A stretch of DNA of 5,644 bases from Clostridia bacterium (GCA_017615405.1 JAGAAE010000110.1:1-5644); one strand, 5' to 3'; numbered from the stretch's first letter, positions 1 through 5,644 are shown. Notes: generated from the sequence alone by a model not told the origin. A program made the numbers and translations.

Positions 1-1039
1 CGCGCTCTTAGGCGTTGCGATCGCAGTTAAAGCCCCCGGCGCACTCGATAAAATGAGCGGGAAAATACGGCTTGTCGCCGTTCCCGCCGAGGAGCTTATA
101 GAATTAGACTATCGCAAGCAGTTAAAAAATGACGGCGTTATCAATTACTACGGCGGCAAGGCTGAGTTTTTGTATCGCGGCTATCTCGACGACGTCGATA
201 TGACCTTTATGATCCACACCTCTCACAAAAAGGAGCATACCGGCAGGTTACAGATCGATGCGGGAAACAACGGCTTTTTGAACAAAACTTATGAGTTTAC
301 GGGCAAGGCGTCCCACGCGGGCGGAAATCCGCAGGATGGCCATAACGCCCTCTATGCAGCGACAACAGCGCTCGGCGCGGCAAACGCTTTAAGGGAGACC
401 TTTGTTGACGGCGATCACATACGTTTTCACCCGATAATCACCGAAGGCGGTGCCACGGTGAACGCCATTCCCGAAACGGTGAAGGTCGAAAGTTACGTTC
501 GGGGCGCTACCGTTAAGGCAATCAAAAGCGCCGACGAAAAAATCAACCTTGCATTTGCGGGCAGTGCCGCGGCGATGGGCTGTAAACTCTCGATAGATGA
601 CCTTTTCGGTTATATGCCGCTTAATAACGACAAGACCCTGACAAAAGCATTTATAGCCCTCGGGAATGAACTTTTCGGCGAAGGAAACGTTATCAACGAA
701 ACCGATTCGATCGGTACTATCTCTACCGATATGGGTGATATCTCGACCGTCATTCCCTCCATACATGCGCATATCGGCGGGGCTTCCGGTTCGGGTCACG
801 GTGCGGATTATTATATCACCGATCCGGAATTTGCCGTTTTGGAGAGCGCAAAATTTCAGGTGTGTTTCCTTGAAACTCTGCTTGAAAACAACGCAGGGAC
901 GGCGAACGAGGTAATAAAGAGCAAAAACCTCACCTTTGCTTCAAAGGATGAATATTTCGCCGCCATTGATTCTTACAACAAGCATATTGACGCCGTCATC
1001 TGCAATGACGACGGCACGGTGACAATTAGATACAAATAA
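1..1039 (+). CDS. M20-family metallo-amidohydrolase, 5'-truncated by window edge
   Basis: The first complete codon is at base 2. The frame is open to the left edge and reads ALLGVAIAVKAPGALDK before the first ATG (base 53), so that ATG is internal and the true start is outside the window. About 345 residues are visible, and family members usually have about 390-440. The HxCGH metal motif that normally lies just before this point is missing. Seen in order: PAEE (metal/catalytic glutamates), IHTS (likely metal His), the dimerisation (lid) domain from about TYEFTGKASHAGG through PQDGHNAL, an EGGATVNAIPE stretch, then STDMGD and GHGADYY in the C-terminal catalytic half. Known of the family: cytoplasmic zinc or manganese hydrolases that cleave the amide bond of N-acyl amino acids or of conjugates such as aminobenzoyl-glutamate. 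The substrate cannot be told from sequence. It ends in TAA, directly followed by a terminator. Confidence is high for the family and low for the substrate. Confidence 0.93.
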   Translation, partial: ALLGVAIAVKAPGALDKMSGKIRLVAVPAEELIELDYRKQLKNDGVINYYGGKAEFLYRGYLDDVDMTFMIHTSHKKEHTGRLQIDAGNNGFLNKTYEFTGKASHAGGNPQDGHNALYAATTALGAANALRETFVDGDHIRFHPIITEGGATVNAIPETVKVESYVRGATVKAIKSADEKINLAFAGSAAAMGCKLSIDDLFGYMPLNNDKTLTKAFIALGNELFGEGNVINETDSIGTISTDMGDISTVIPSIHAHIGGASGSGHGADYYITDPEFAVLESAKFQVCFLETLLENNAGTANEVIKSKNLTFASKDEYFAAIDSYNKHIDAVICNDDGTVTIRYK

Positions 1040-1040
1040 A

Positions 1041-1081
1041 AAAAGAAAGCATTGATTTGAGTAGAGATCAATGCTTCTTTT
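1041..1081. terminator. Bidirectional intrinsic terminator between convergent genes
   Basis: A perfect 10-bp stem (1047-1056 with 1067-1076, aagcattgat/atcaatgctt) has a 10-nt loop. A flanking A-rich run (1036-1048) and T-rich run (1075-1084) extend the pairing after a one-base bulge. On the + strand the stem is followed by cttttgttt and on the - strand by a run of T's, so it can end both the amidohydrolase gene (stop at 1039) and the lipoprotein gene (stop at 1091). Confidence 0.85.
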
Positions 1082-1090
1082 GTTTGAATT

Positions 1091-2092
1091 TTAATACTTT
1101 ACCCTTTTAAACCTAAATCCTTCCTTTTCGAGCAGGGCTTTTATTCCGTCGTCACCGATAAAGTGCATCGCGCCGACGGCGAAGAAAACGGTTTTTCCGC
1201 TCTCTAAATACTCTTTCGCCTTTTCGACCATTCCTATGTTTCGCTCGGTCAGCAGTTTCTCATTGAAATCCTCGACGATCTTCTCTTCTTCGGCGGTCAG
1301 ACCCTCGATCTCTTCATCATCTTCGGCAAACTCTTTGATTTTATTTTCGTCACCTTCAAGCCAAAGCTCATAAAGTTTATTAAGCCCGCTTACCGACTTA
1401 TCGATATCGTCGATCTCGCTTTTAAAAGCAATTGTATAATACTCATCAGGAGCGTTTACAAGAAGATCGTTCTGGAAGTCCGAGCTTTCGACCTCAAGCA
1501 CCTCCCGATCGGCGGAATAAGCATCCTTTATAAGGAGTTCATCCATTCCTTTATTTGTTTTAAGATCCGCCATCTTTATGATCGCCTGATTATACAGCTG
1601 ATACCAAAGAGCCGGCTTAAAATTATCATACACCTTGTTGTAGAGTTTTTGCTCCGTTAAGAGCGTTACGAGTTTATTATAAAGCTCCTCAGGGATGTGA
1701 TCGGTTATGGTCGACCCGTCGTCATACATAAATAAGAGTACGTCATCCTGCTGCTTCGACATATCCTTCGAATAGGCTATGCTATCAAATTCGACAGCCA
1801 GTGCATCGCATTTTTTCAGGGTCGGCTGCAGGCGTTTTAAGATCTCCTTGCTCCTTTTATCACCCGCGTGGATCGTTCCGAAAAAGTATATGACTCTCCC
1901 GTTTTTATCGGTCGCTTGCCATAGGAAAGGCGCGTCGGTTTCGCCCGTTTTTTCGGTTTTGTCCTTTTTATCGGAAGCGGTATCGGTTTTTGCGGTGGTG
2001 TTTTTCTTTTTATCGTCAGTGCTTTTGCCGCAGGAGGTTACTGCAAAGATCAAAAGCAGGCTTAGAAGTATCGCGATCAGACGTTTCATCAT
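1091..2092 (-). CDS. TraB/GumN-family lipoprotein
   Basis: The 333-residue product starts with a lipoprotein signal: MMKR, a hydrophobic stretch (about 5-17), and lipobox VTSC with Cys21 as the lipidation site. A K/D/T-rich linker (about 22-54) follows, then a TraB/GumN domain (about 56-333). Visible family hallmarks are GTIH (His75), the AVEFD strand (Glu101), the ERN helix, and near the C-terminus FFAVGAMH (His310) before a typical EGF-x-F-x-RV ending. The family is related to the Tiki and PrgY/TraB proteins, and its paired G-x-x-H motifs are thought to bind metal. Tiki has protease activity, but the bacterial GumN-like lipoproteins mostly lack a proven substrate. It is predicted to be anchored to the outer face of the cytoplasmic membrane. 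The start is supported by GGAG (2103-2106) 10 nt upstream. The adjacent second ATG (2087-2089) is an alternative that changes the protein by one residue. It is monocistronic, with its own promoter and a shared terminator. Confidence 0.93.
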   Translation of the reverse strand: MMKRLIAILLSLLLIFAVTSCGKSTDDKKKNTTAKTDTASDKKDKTEKTGETDAPFLWQATDKNGRVIYFFGTIHAGDKRSKEILKRLQPTLKKCDALAVEFDSIAYSKDMSKQQDDVLLFMYDDGSTITDHIPEELYNKLVTLLTEQKLYNKVYDNFKPALWYQLYNQAIIKMADLKTNKGMDELLIKDAYSADREVLEVESSDFQNDLLVNAPDEYYTIAFKSEIDDIDKSVSGLNKLYELWLEGDENKIKEFAEDDEEIEGLTAEEEKIVEDFNEKLLTERNIGMVEKAKEYLESGKTVFFAVGAMHFIGDDGIKALLEKEGFRFKRVKY

Positions 2093-2129
2093 TTTATCAT
2101 TTCTCCATTTTTTAAAAAATCATAACTAA

Positions 2130-2158
2130 ATTTTATTGCACCGATCAAAAAATGTCAA
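2130..2158 (-). promoter_or_regulatory. Sigma-A-type promoter for the TraB/GumN lipoprotein gene
   Basis: On the minus strand, TTGACA (2158-2153) is followed by a 17-nt spacer and TAAAAT (2135-2130). This is a perfect -35 with a 5/6 match at -10. The expected start of transcription is near 2123, giving a short leader of about 30 nt that contains the GGAG ribosome site. Confidence 0.72.
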
Positions 2159-2201
2159 CAAAAAAGTCAAAATCGCCGAAATCAAACAAAGTGTATTCTA
2201 A

Positions 2202-2217
2202 AATGATTGACATCATT
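2202..2217. promoter_or_regulatory. Dyad symmetry over the -35 box of P1 (possible operator)
   Basis: AATGAT-TGAC-ATCATT is a perfect 6-bp inverted repeat with a 4-bp centre. It covers the whole TTGACA box (2207-2212) of promoter P1, a position where a bound repressor would block RNA polymerase. No regulator gene is present in the window, and a short A/T-rich dyad can occur by chance. Confidence 0.35.
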
Positions 2218-2235
2218 ACGTTCGTTTGGTATAAT
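2207..2235 (+). promoter_or_regulatory. Promoter P1, full-consensus sigma-A with extended -10
   Basis: TTGACA (2207-2212), a 17-nt spacer and TATAAT (2230-2235) match the consensus at all 12 hexamer positions. The TGG just before the -10 adds the extended -10 TGn motif. The predicted start is around 2242, at the first base of the foldable element 2242-2304. It lies about 250 bp upstream of the exporter start codon, with P2 in between. Confidence 0.82.
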
Positions 2236-2241
2236 ATTGTC

Positions 2242-2304
2242 GGAAACGTTCTTGTCATAACTGGCATTAATTGGCGATGTCAGTTCACCGGCTTGAGCGT
2301 TTCT
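2242..2304 (+). ncRNA. Candidate structured RNA element directly downstream of P1
   Basis: The predicted transcript folds into a closed shape. A 9-bp helix, GAAACGTTC (2243-2251) with GAGCGTTTC (2295-2303, one G-U pair), extends by a further G-U pair at 2242/2304. Inside it is a 9-bp hairpin, AACTGGCAT (2259-2267) with ATGTCAGTT (2277-2285, one G-U pair), with loop TAATTGGCG. The helix begins at the predicted P1 start and is followed by a U-rich stretch (tcttatatttatt). I do not recognise it as a known riboswitch or small-RNA family. It could be a leader domain of the exporter mRNA, a short separate RNA, or chance pairing. Confidence 0.38.
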
Positions 2305-2305
2305 T

Positions 2306-2322
2306 ATATTTATTATAAATAT
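2306..2322. repeat. A/T-only inverted repeat abutting the -35 box of P2
   Basis: ATATTTA (2306-2312) and TAAATAT (2316-2322) form a perfect 7-bp inverted repeat around TTA. Its right arm ends on the first T of the P2 -35 hexamer. The location fits either an UP element contacting the RNA polymerase alpha subunit or an operator. It is all A/T, so chance symmetry is possible. Confidence 0.4.
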
Positions 2323-2350
2323 TGACAATTTCACCGCCGCTTAGTATACT
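2322..2350 (+). promoter_or_regulatory. Promoter P2, near-consensus sigma-A
   Basis: TTGACA (2322-2327), a 17-nt spacer and TATACT (2345-2350) give 11 of 12 consensus positions, preceded by a very A/T-rich stretch that could act as an UP element. The predicted start is near 2357. The remaining leader to the exporter start codon is about 130 nt. Confidence 0.78.
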
Positions 2351-2355
2351 ATTAT

Positions 2356-2446
2356 CGGAGTGGCTCCGGTTTACGCGTAACGCGTGTTCCTAACGGACTG
2401 TATCAAGGTCATAGGGAAGATCAGATCCTCTCTTTTTCAATTTTTT
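2356..2446 (+). promoter_or_regulatory. Hairpin-rich leader after P2 with terminator-like end (candidate attenuator)
   Basis: Three successive stems can form. The first is CGGAG/CTCCG (2356-2360 with 2364-2368). The second is TACGCG/CGCGTG (2372-2377 with 2381-2386, one G-U pair; outer GG/CC is possible but competes with the first stem). The third is GGACTG-T-ATC with GATCAG-A-TCC (2395-2404 with 2419-2428), nine pairs with one bulge per side. The third is followed by tctctttttcaatttttt (2429-2446), which resembles an intrinsic terminator ahead of the coding region. This suggests either early termination control of the exporter or a small RNA of roughly 90 nt. The bulged stem is not strong, so function is an inference. 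Confidence 0.4.
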
Positions 2447-2477
2447 AAGTTAAATCGCGGCTTTAATACGGATCGGG

Positions 2478-2483
2478 AAGGTG
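2478..2483 (+). promoter_or_regulatory. Ribosome binding site of the exporter gene
   Basis: GGGAAGGTG precedes the ATG at 2488, with AAGG (2478-2481) six bases upstream. The next in-frame ATG (2524) lacks such a site, so the site fixes the start at 2488. Confidence 0.7.
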
Positions 2484-2487
2484 TAAT

Positions 2488-3726
2488 ATGGACAACAATC
2501 GAATATCTTTAAAGCGCGGCAAAATGGAAACGCTTGCTGCCGCTATAATAAAGTCAAGATACGTAATCTTCGTCGTTTTTGCCATTATGGCGTTTTTCTG
2601 CTCTTTTACGGTCGGCAAGGTCAAAACGAACAGTGATCTGACCGCGTTTTTGCCTTCCGATTCCGAAACAAAGCAGGGACTTAGCATTATGGAGGACGAA
2701 TTTGACTCGTTTTCCTCCTGCCAGGTCATGCTTGAGGGCATCTCTTTTGAAGATGCACAAAACCTTTCGACAGAGATCTCAAAAATAAAGAACGTTGCCG
2801 CCGTTCAGTTCGACGATACTTCGTCCCACTATAAGGATAGGTCGGCGATGTTTTCGGTGACCTTCGATACCGCAGGCTCGGATCCGGGGGTCGAAAAGGC
2901 AATTAACCGCATAGAAAAAATCTCAAAACCCTATAAAACGTATATTTCGACCGATTCAACGGGCAACTATTCAAAAAAATTATCCGACGAAATGGGCTTT
3001 GTTATTGCGGTTGCCGTTCTGGTCATACTCGCCGTTTTGCTCTTTACATCCCGCAGTTATTTCGAGCTTATCATATTTGCGGCGGTCTTCCTCTCCGCCG
3101 GGCTTATGAATATGGGAACGAACTACCTTCTCGGAACGATATCGTCGATAACAAACTCCGTAGCCGTCATTCTCCAGCTGGCGCTGGCTATTGATTACGC
3201 CATCATTTTTATGCATCGCTACGCCGACGAATCCTCCCGCGAGCCCGACAAAAAAGAGGCTCTTATCAGGGCGCTTTCAAAATCGATCGTTGAAATATCG
3301 TCATCAAGCCTTACGACCATCGCGGGGCTTGCGGCGCTGACGATGATGCGTTTCAGGCTCGGTTACGACCTCGGCTTTGTTCTTATGAAAGGGATCGTTT
3401 GCAGTATGCTTACGGTATTTCTCCTGATGCCGGGGCTTGTCTACGTCTTTGCAAAGCCGATCGAAAAGACGACCCACCGTAATTTCGTGCCGAAGATAAA
3501 CTTTTGGGGTAAACTTCTTGCAAAAAAGATCCCCGTATTCCTTATTATATTCGCTTTGATCGTTCCGGCATCCGTATTCCTCTCTTCAAAGGCCGATTTT
3601 GCCTTTTCGGGCGAAAAGGTCACGGACATTATATCGTCCGATTCAAGGACGGCGATGCACAAAATAAACGACACCTTCGATCCCGATACTTCGATGGTAG
3701 TTCTGGTGCCGGGCGGCGATTATTAA
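2488..3726 (+). CDS. MMPL/RND-superfamily exporter (HAE3-like), N-terminal part, ended by an in-frame stop
   Basis: This is the first 412 residues of what would be a 762-residue RND permease. Order seen: TM1 (about 26-44), the first extracytoplasmic domain starting KTNSDLTAFLP (about 47-168), TM2 and TM3 (about 170-207), TM4 with the DY pair Asp236-Tyr237 followed by FMHRY, TM5 and TM6 (about 272-322), a cytoplasmic linker, TM7 (about 348-366), then only about 45 residues of the second extracytoplasmic domain. Intramembrane DY pairs are linked to proton coupling in this superfamily, which exports lipids, drugs or other amphiphiles in exchange for protons. The substrate is unknown. Translation stops at TAA 3724-3726, yet the same frame continues as KEKVILEK into the rest of the protein. 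A 412-residue fragment lacks TM8-12 and is unlikely to work alone. It is preceded by promoters P1/P2 and AAGG. Sure of the family; unsure whether a full pump is made. Confidence 0.9.
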   Translation: MDNNRISLKRGKMETLAAAIIKSRYVIFVVFAIMAFFCSFTVGKVKTNSDLTAFLPSDSETKQGLSIMEDEFDSFSSCQVMLEGISFEDAQNLSTEISKIKNVAAVQFDDTSSHYKDRSAMFSVTFDTAGSDPGVEKAINRIEKISKPYKTYISTDSTGNYSKKLSDEMGFVIAVAVLVILAVLLFTSRSYFELIIFAAVFLSAGLMNMGTNYLLGTISSITNSVAVILQLALAIDYAIIFMHRYADESSREPDKKEALIRALSKSIVEISSSSLTTIAGLAALTMMRFRLGYDLGFVLMKGIVCSMLTVFLLMPGLVYVFAKPIEKTTHRNFVPKINFWGKLLAKKIPVFLIIFALIVPASVFLSSKADFAFSGEKVTDIISSDSRTAMHKINDTFDPDTSMVVLVPGGDY

Positions 3727-3744
3727 AAGGAAAAGGTGATTTTG
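3724..3744 (+). other. In-frame TAA interrupting the RND exporter, with a reinitiation-type context
   Basis: The codons read TAT TAA AAG GAA AAG GTG ATT TTG GAA. The upstream and downstream reading frames are identical, so no frameshift is involved. One G-to-T change (GAA to TAA) would explain the stop, and the uninterrupted protein would then read GGDY-E-KEKVILEK, which looks like an ordinary loop of this family. The bases after the stop (aaaaggaaaagg, 3725-3736) are also a good Shine-Dalgarno stretch for GTG 3736 or TTG 3742. Possible readings are a nonsense mutation, a base-calling or assembly error, or a split gene coupled by reinitiation. TAA is the normal stop of all the genes ending here, and it is not used for selenocysteine or pyrrolysine. 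Confidence 0.85.
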
Positions 3745-4776
3745 GAAAAAGTAAGCGACCTTCCCGATATCAAGATCGCAAACGGCATTGCAAATATTGA
3801 AATATCAGAGGGTATGACCCTTACCGACCGCTACACAAAGGAAAAATTTGCCGCTCTTTTCGGTATCGACGATAAATCCTCCGAAAGACTGTTCAGCGCA
3901 TACGCACTTGAGCACAATATGCTCGGATCAATGCTGAAAAAAGAGGAACTTGAACTGCCTTTGATAGATATTCTTTCCTATCTTATCGAAAAGATCGATC
4001 AGGGACTCGTCCCGCTTTCCGACGAACAAAGGGCGGTTTTAAGTGAAAAAAGAGGAATGGTCGAAAAGGTCGTCAGCCAATTAAAGGGCAAAACCCATGA
4101 CCGCCTTATACTGACCGCTTCGGTCACCGCCGAAGGAGAGAAGAGCACGAAACTCCTTAAAGACGTCCGCTCGATCGCCGAGGAACAGTACGGCGAGGGT
4201 AAGGTCTGTATCACGGGGCAGATAACCAGCGCCGCCGACCTTCGCGACTCATATAAAAGCGACTCTGTTCTGATAAGCGTCCTGTCTATCGCCTTTGTAT
4301 TTATGATCCTGCTTTTCACCTTCAGAAGTCCCGTCACGGCGGCGTTGCTCGTATTTGTTATTCAGGGCAGTATATGGATCAATTTTTCGGTCACATTTCT
4401 TAAAGGTGATTCGCCCGCATTCGTAACGAATATGATCGTTTCGGCGATCCAGATGGGTGCCACGGTCGACTACGCCATCGTTATGACCAGCCGTTATAAG
4501 GCTTTGCGCGAGCGCTTCCCAAAACGCGAAGCGATGATCCGCGCCGTAAACGAATGCTTCCCGACCGTTCTGACGTCGGGGCTTATGCTGACCCTTGCCG
4601 GGATGCTGATCGCCTTTAATGTAAGCGACGTTTACGTCGGGCATATCGGACTTGCCGTCGGGCGCGGCGCCGCGATCTCGGTCGTACTCGTTCTGACCGC
4701 TCTGCCTCAACTGCTTATCCTGTTTGATAAACTAATGCAAAAAACGACCTTAAAGATAAAGAAAAAAGACACATAA
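3736..4776 (+). CDS. MMPL/RND-superfamily exporter, C-terminal part after the in-frame stop
   Basis: This continues the exporter in the same frame, 9 bases after the TAA. The start is uncertain: GTG 3736 or TTG 3742, each with a purine-rich AAGG-type site upstream. If the stop is an artefact there is no start here at all. About 346 residues carry the rest of the second extracytoplasmic domain (about 1-173), TM8 and TM9 (about 176-222), TM10 containing GATVDYAIV with the second DY pair (Asp245-Tyr246) followed by TSRY, then TM11 (about 278-295) and TM12 (about 303-330), and a basic tail (KTTLKIKKKDT). The match to the N-terminal half (DY plus RY motif, then the RA...ECFPTVLTSGLMLTLAG region echoing SKSIVEISSSSLTTIAG) shows the internal repeat typical of RND pumps. 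Codon use stays uniform across the break, so the lesion, if real, is recent. A GC-rich hairpin follows the stop. Confidence 0.85.
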   Translation: MILEKVSDLPDIKIANGIANIEISEGMTLTDRYTKEKFAALFGIDDKSSERLFSAYALEHNMLGSMLKKEELELPLIDILSYLIEKIDQGLVPLSDEQRAVLSEKRGMVEKVVSQLKGKTHDRLILTASVTAEGEKSTKLLKDVRSIAEEQYGEGKVCITGQITSAADLRDSYKSDSVLISVLSIAFVFMILLFTFRSPVTAALLVFVIQGSIWINFSVTFLKGDSPAFVTNMIVSAIQMGATVDYAIVMTSRYKALRERFPKREAMIRAVNECFPTVLTSGLMLTLAGMLIAFNVSDVYVGHIGLAVGRGAAISVVLVLTALPQLLILFDKLMQKTTLKIKKKDT

Positions 4777-4782
4777 AACATA

Positions 4783-4807
4783 GCCCCGTCGGATAATCCG
4801 ACGGGGT
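4783..4807. terminator. GC-rich hairpin, likely bidirectional terminator between convergent genes
   Basis: CCCCGTCGG (4784-4792) pairs perfectly with CCGACGGGG (4798-4806) around a short ATAAT loop, seven bases after the exporter stop. The following + strand sequence (caatttatatt) is only moderately U-rich, and the minus-strand side (atgttttatgtg) is weak, but stem strength and position between convergent stops favour a terminator for the exporter and the glycosidase. Confidence 0.78.
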
Positions 4808-4825
4808 CAATTTATATTCGGTGTA

Positions 4826-5644
4826 TTATTTTATCCGTTCAAAATACGGCAGGTCGGCAAGGGTAACGGGAACCGATATTTCCCTGTTGCCCGAATACTC
4901 TTTTTTGTCAAACCCGCGCCAAAGCCCTTCGGGCAGACAGATCTTTCTGACGGTCTCGCCCTTTTTGATGACCGGAGCCACAAGAATATCTTCACCGAGC
5001 ATAAAGGCATCCTTGACCGTTTCAAAACCGCTGTTCGGGAAGTTGTATTCAAGCGGGCGCAAAATGGGTTCGCCGGTTTTTACGGCGTCGCCGACCAATT
5101 CCATTATTTTCCCCGAAAAATTGTTATGCAAATCGTGCGCCGCTTTTATAAGTGCCAGAGCATCCTTGTCGACCGCTTCCCACGGAGCCCACGAAAACTG
5201 CATCATCGGGAAAAGGGCGGAGCACTGCGCCATACGGACGAACAACTCGCTGTCGACCGCCGTACCGAGTGCTCTGTCGAGCCACTCGCCCCCGCCGACC
5301 ATGTCGGGACAGATAAAGGGATGACCCAACATACCCTGCAGGATCGCATTGGGGATAAGGGAGTTAAGCCCGTCGTTTTCCCAGGAATGACGCTTGTCTC
5401 TGAGACGCTGGATACTGCGTTTGCCGCCGCCCTTGAAGGTATCTTTATACTCATGAAAACGGTATTTCGTTCCGAAATCGTTCCATGCGATATTCCGCTC
5501 AGCCGCGGTAAATTCGTCATTTGCCCCGCCGTTTATCGGATTGTCAGCCGTATAGTCTTCAAGGGAGCCGCCGTCAAATTTGAAGCCGTCGACACCGTAA
5601 TCATCCATCAGTTTTTTGAGCTGACCGTCAAGAAGATCGCGGTC
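4826..5644 (-). CDS. Glycoside hydrolase family 31 enzyme, 5'-truncated by window edge
   Basis: The frame is open through the right edge (DRDLLDGQLKKL precedes the ATG at 5608), so that ATG is internal and about 272 C-terminal residues are visible. Seen in order: YGVDGFKFDGG, with the presumed catalytic nucleophile Asp encoded at 5573-5575; RLRDKRHSWEND, whose Asp (5396-5398) lies where GH31 enzymes carry the acid/base residue; GHPFICPDMVGGG; MQFSWAPW; then the C-terminal beta domain with EDILVAPVI, EGLWRGF and a final LPYFERI. GH31 retaining enzymes hydrolyse alpha-glycosides, mostly alpha-glucosides. The FKFD-G-G and PDM(I/V)GG pattern reminds me more of the MYORG/alpha-galactosidase-like branch than of classical alpha-glucosidases, but that is from memory. 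No signal can be judged because the N-terminus is missing. The usual Gly before the acid/base Asp is Arg here. Sure of the family, unsure of the substrate. Confidence 0.92.
   Translation of the reverse strand, partial: DRDLLDGQLKKLMDDYGVDGFKFDGGSLEDYTADNPINGGANDEFTAAERNIAWNDFGTKYRFHEYKDTFKGGGKRSIQRLRDKRHSWENDGLNSLIPNAILQGMLGHPFICPDMVGGGEWLDRALGTAVDSELFVRMAQCSALFPMMQFSWAPWEAVDKDALALIKAAHDLHNNFSGKIMELVGDAVKTGEPILRPLEYNFPNSGFETVKDAFMLGEDILVAPVIKKGETVRKICLPEGLWRGFDKKEYSGNREISVPVTLADLPYFERIK

Noticed and set aside
53..55. ATG as the start of the amidohydrolase gene
   Set aside because: The frame is open to the window edge, and the upstream residues (ALLGVAIAVK...) fit the conserved region after the missing metal motif, so this Met is internal.
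389..799. Minus-strand open frame opposite the amidohydrolase
   Set aside because: It is fully antisense to conserved M20 motifs with no domain signal, and is best explained as a codon-bias shadow.
2277..2318. Short leader-peptide ORF of 13 codons (ATG TCA GTT CAC ... TAA)
   Set aside because: There is no ribosome site upstream, no run of regulatory codons, and the ATG lies within the stem of the foldable element.
3724..3726. Stop-codon reassignment or recoding of TAA as an amino acid
   Set aside because: TAA ends the amidohydrolase, lipoprotein, exporter and glycosidase genes in this window, and known selenocysteine and pyrrolysine recoding use TGA and TAG.
4249..4710. Long open frame antisense to the exporter's C-terminal part
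   Set aside because: It lies wholly opposite a well-conserved coding sequence, its translation has no recognisable domain, and it has no promoter or ribosome site of note.
4821..5324. Plus-strand open frame opposite the GH31 gene
   Set aside because: It overlaps conserved GH31 motifs on the other strand, its translation resembles nothing, and it would start inside the GH31 terminator region.
1..5644. CRISPR array, insertion sequence, phage, toxin-antitoxin or defence system
   Set aside because: No direct repeat array, transposase, integrase or paired small genes could be found. The protein-coding content is ordinary metabolic and envelope functions.

Overview
The window looks like chromosomal DNA from a Clostridia-type member of the Bacillota, possibly an uncultured gut species. 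The pointers are a middling-GC, codon-biased coding style, A/T-rich intergenic DNA with near-consensus sigma-A promoters, AAGG/GGAG ribosome sites, a lipoprotein with a long charged linker, and a metabolic mix of an M20 amidohydrolase, an HAE3/MMPL-type RND exporter and a GH31 glycosidase. This is inferred from style and gene content. No phylogenetic marker is present, so the taxon is only a guess.

Layout, left to right. (1) At 1-1039 (+) lies the C-terminal ~85-90% of an M20-family amidohydrolase, cut off by the left edge. (2) At ~1041-1081 a hairpin with T/A tracts on both sides serves as a shared terminator for two convergent genes. (3) At 1091-2092 (-) is a TraB/GumN-family lipoprotein with its own promoter at 2130-2158. 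(4) At 2093-2487 is a 395-bp divergent control region. It holds the promoter of the lipoprotein gene, two tandem promoters facing right (P1 2207-2235, P2 2322-2350), dyads touching both -35 boxes, a foldable element just after P1 (2242-2304), and a hairpin-rich leader after P2 that ends in a terminator-like stem plus a U-rich run (~2395-2446). (5) At 2488-4776 (+) is one RND/MMPL exporter reading frame broken by a single in-frame TAA at 3724-3726, giving pieces of 412 and about 346 residues. (6) At ~4783-4807 a GC-rich hairpin sits between convergent genes. (7) At 4826-5644 (-) is the C-terminal part of a GH31 glycoside hydrolase, cut off by the right edge.

The genes do not form one pathway. 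Each is a separate transcription unit, and the orientations alternate (convergent, divergent, convergent). The elaborate part is the exporter locus: strong tandem promoters, possible operators, a structured leader, and an interrupted pump gene whose two halves together carry all the hallmarks of a complete RND protein. Whether the stop is real, and whether the leader is an attenuator or riboswitch or encodes a separate small RNA, are the open questions. I found no mobile element, CRISPR array, tRNA, rRNA or defence system.
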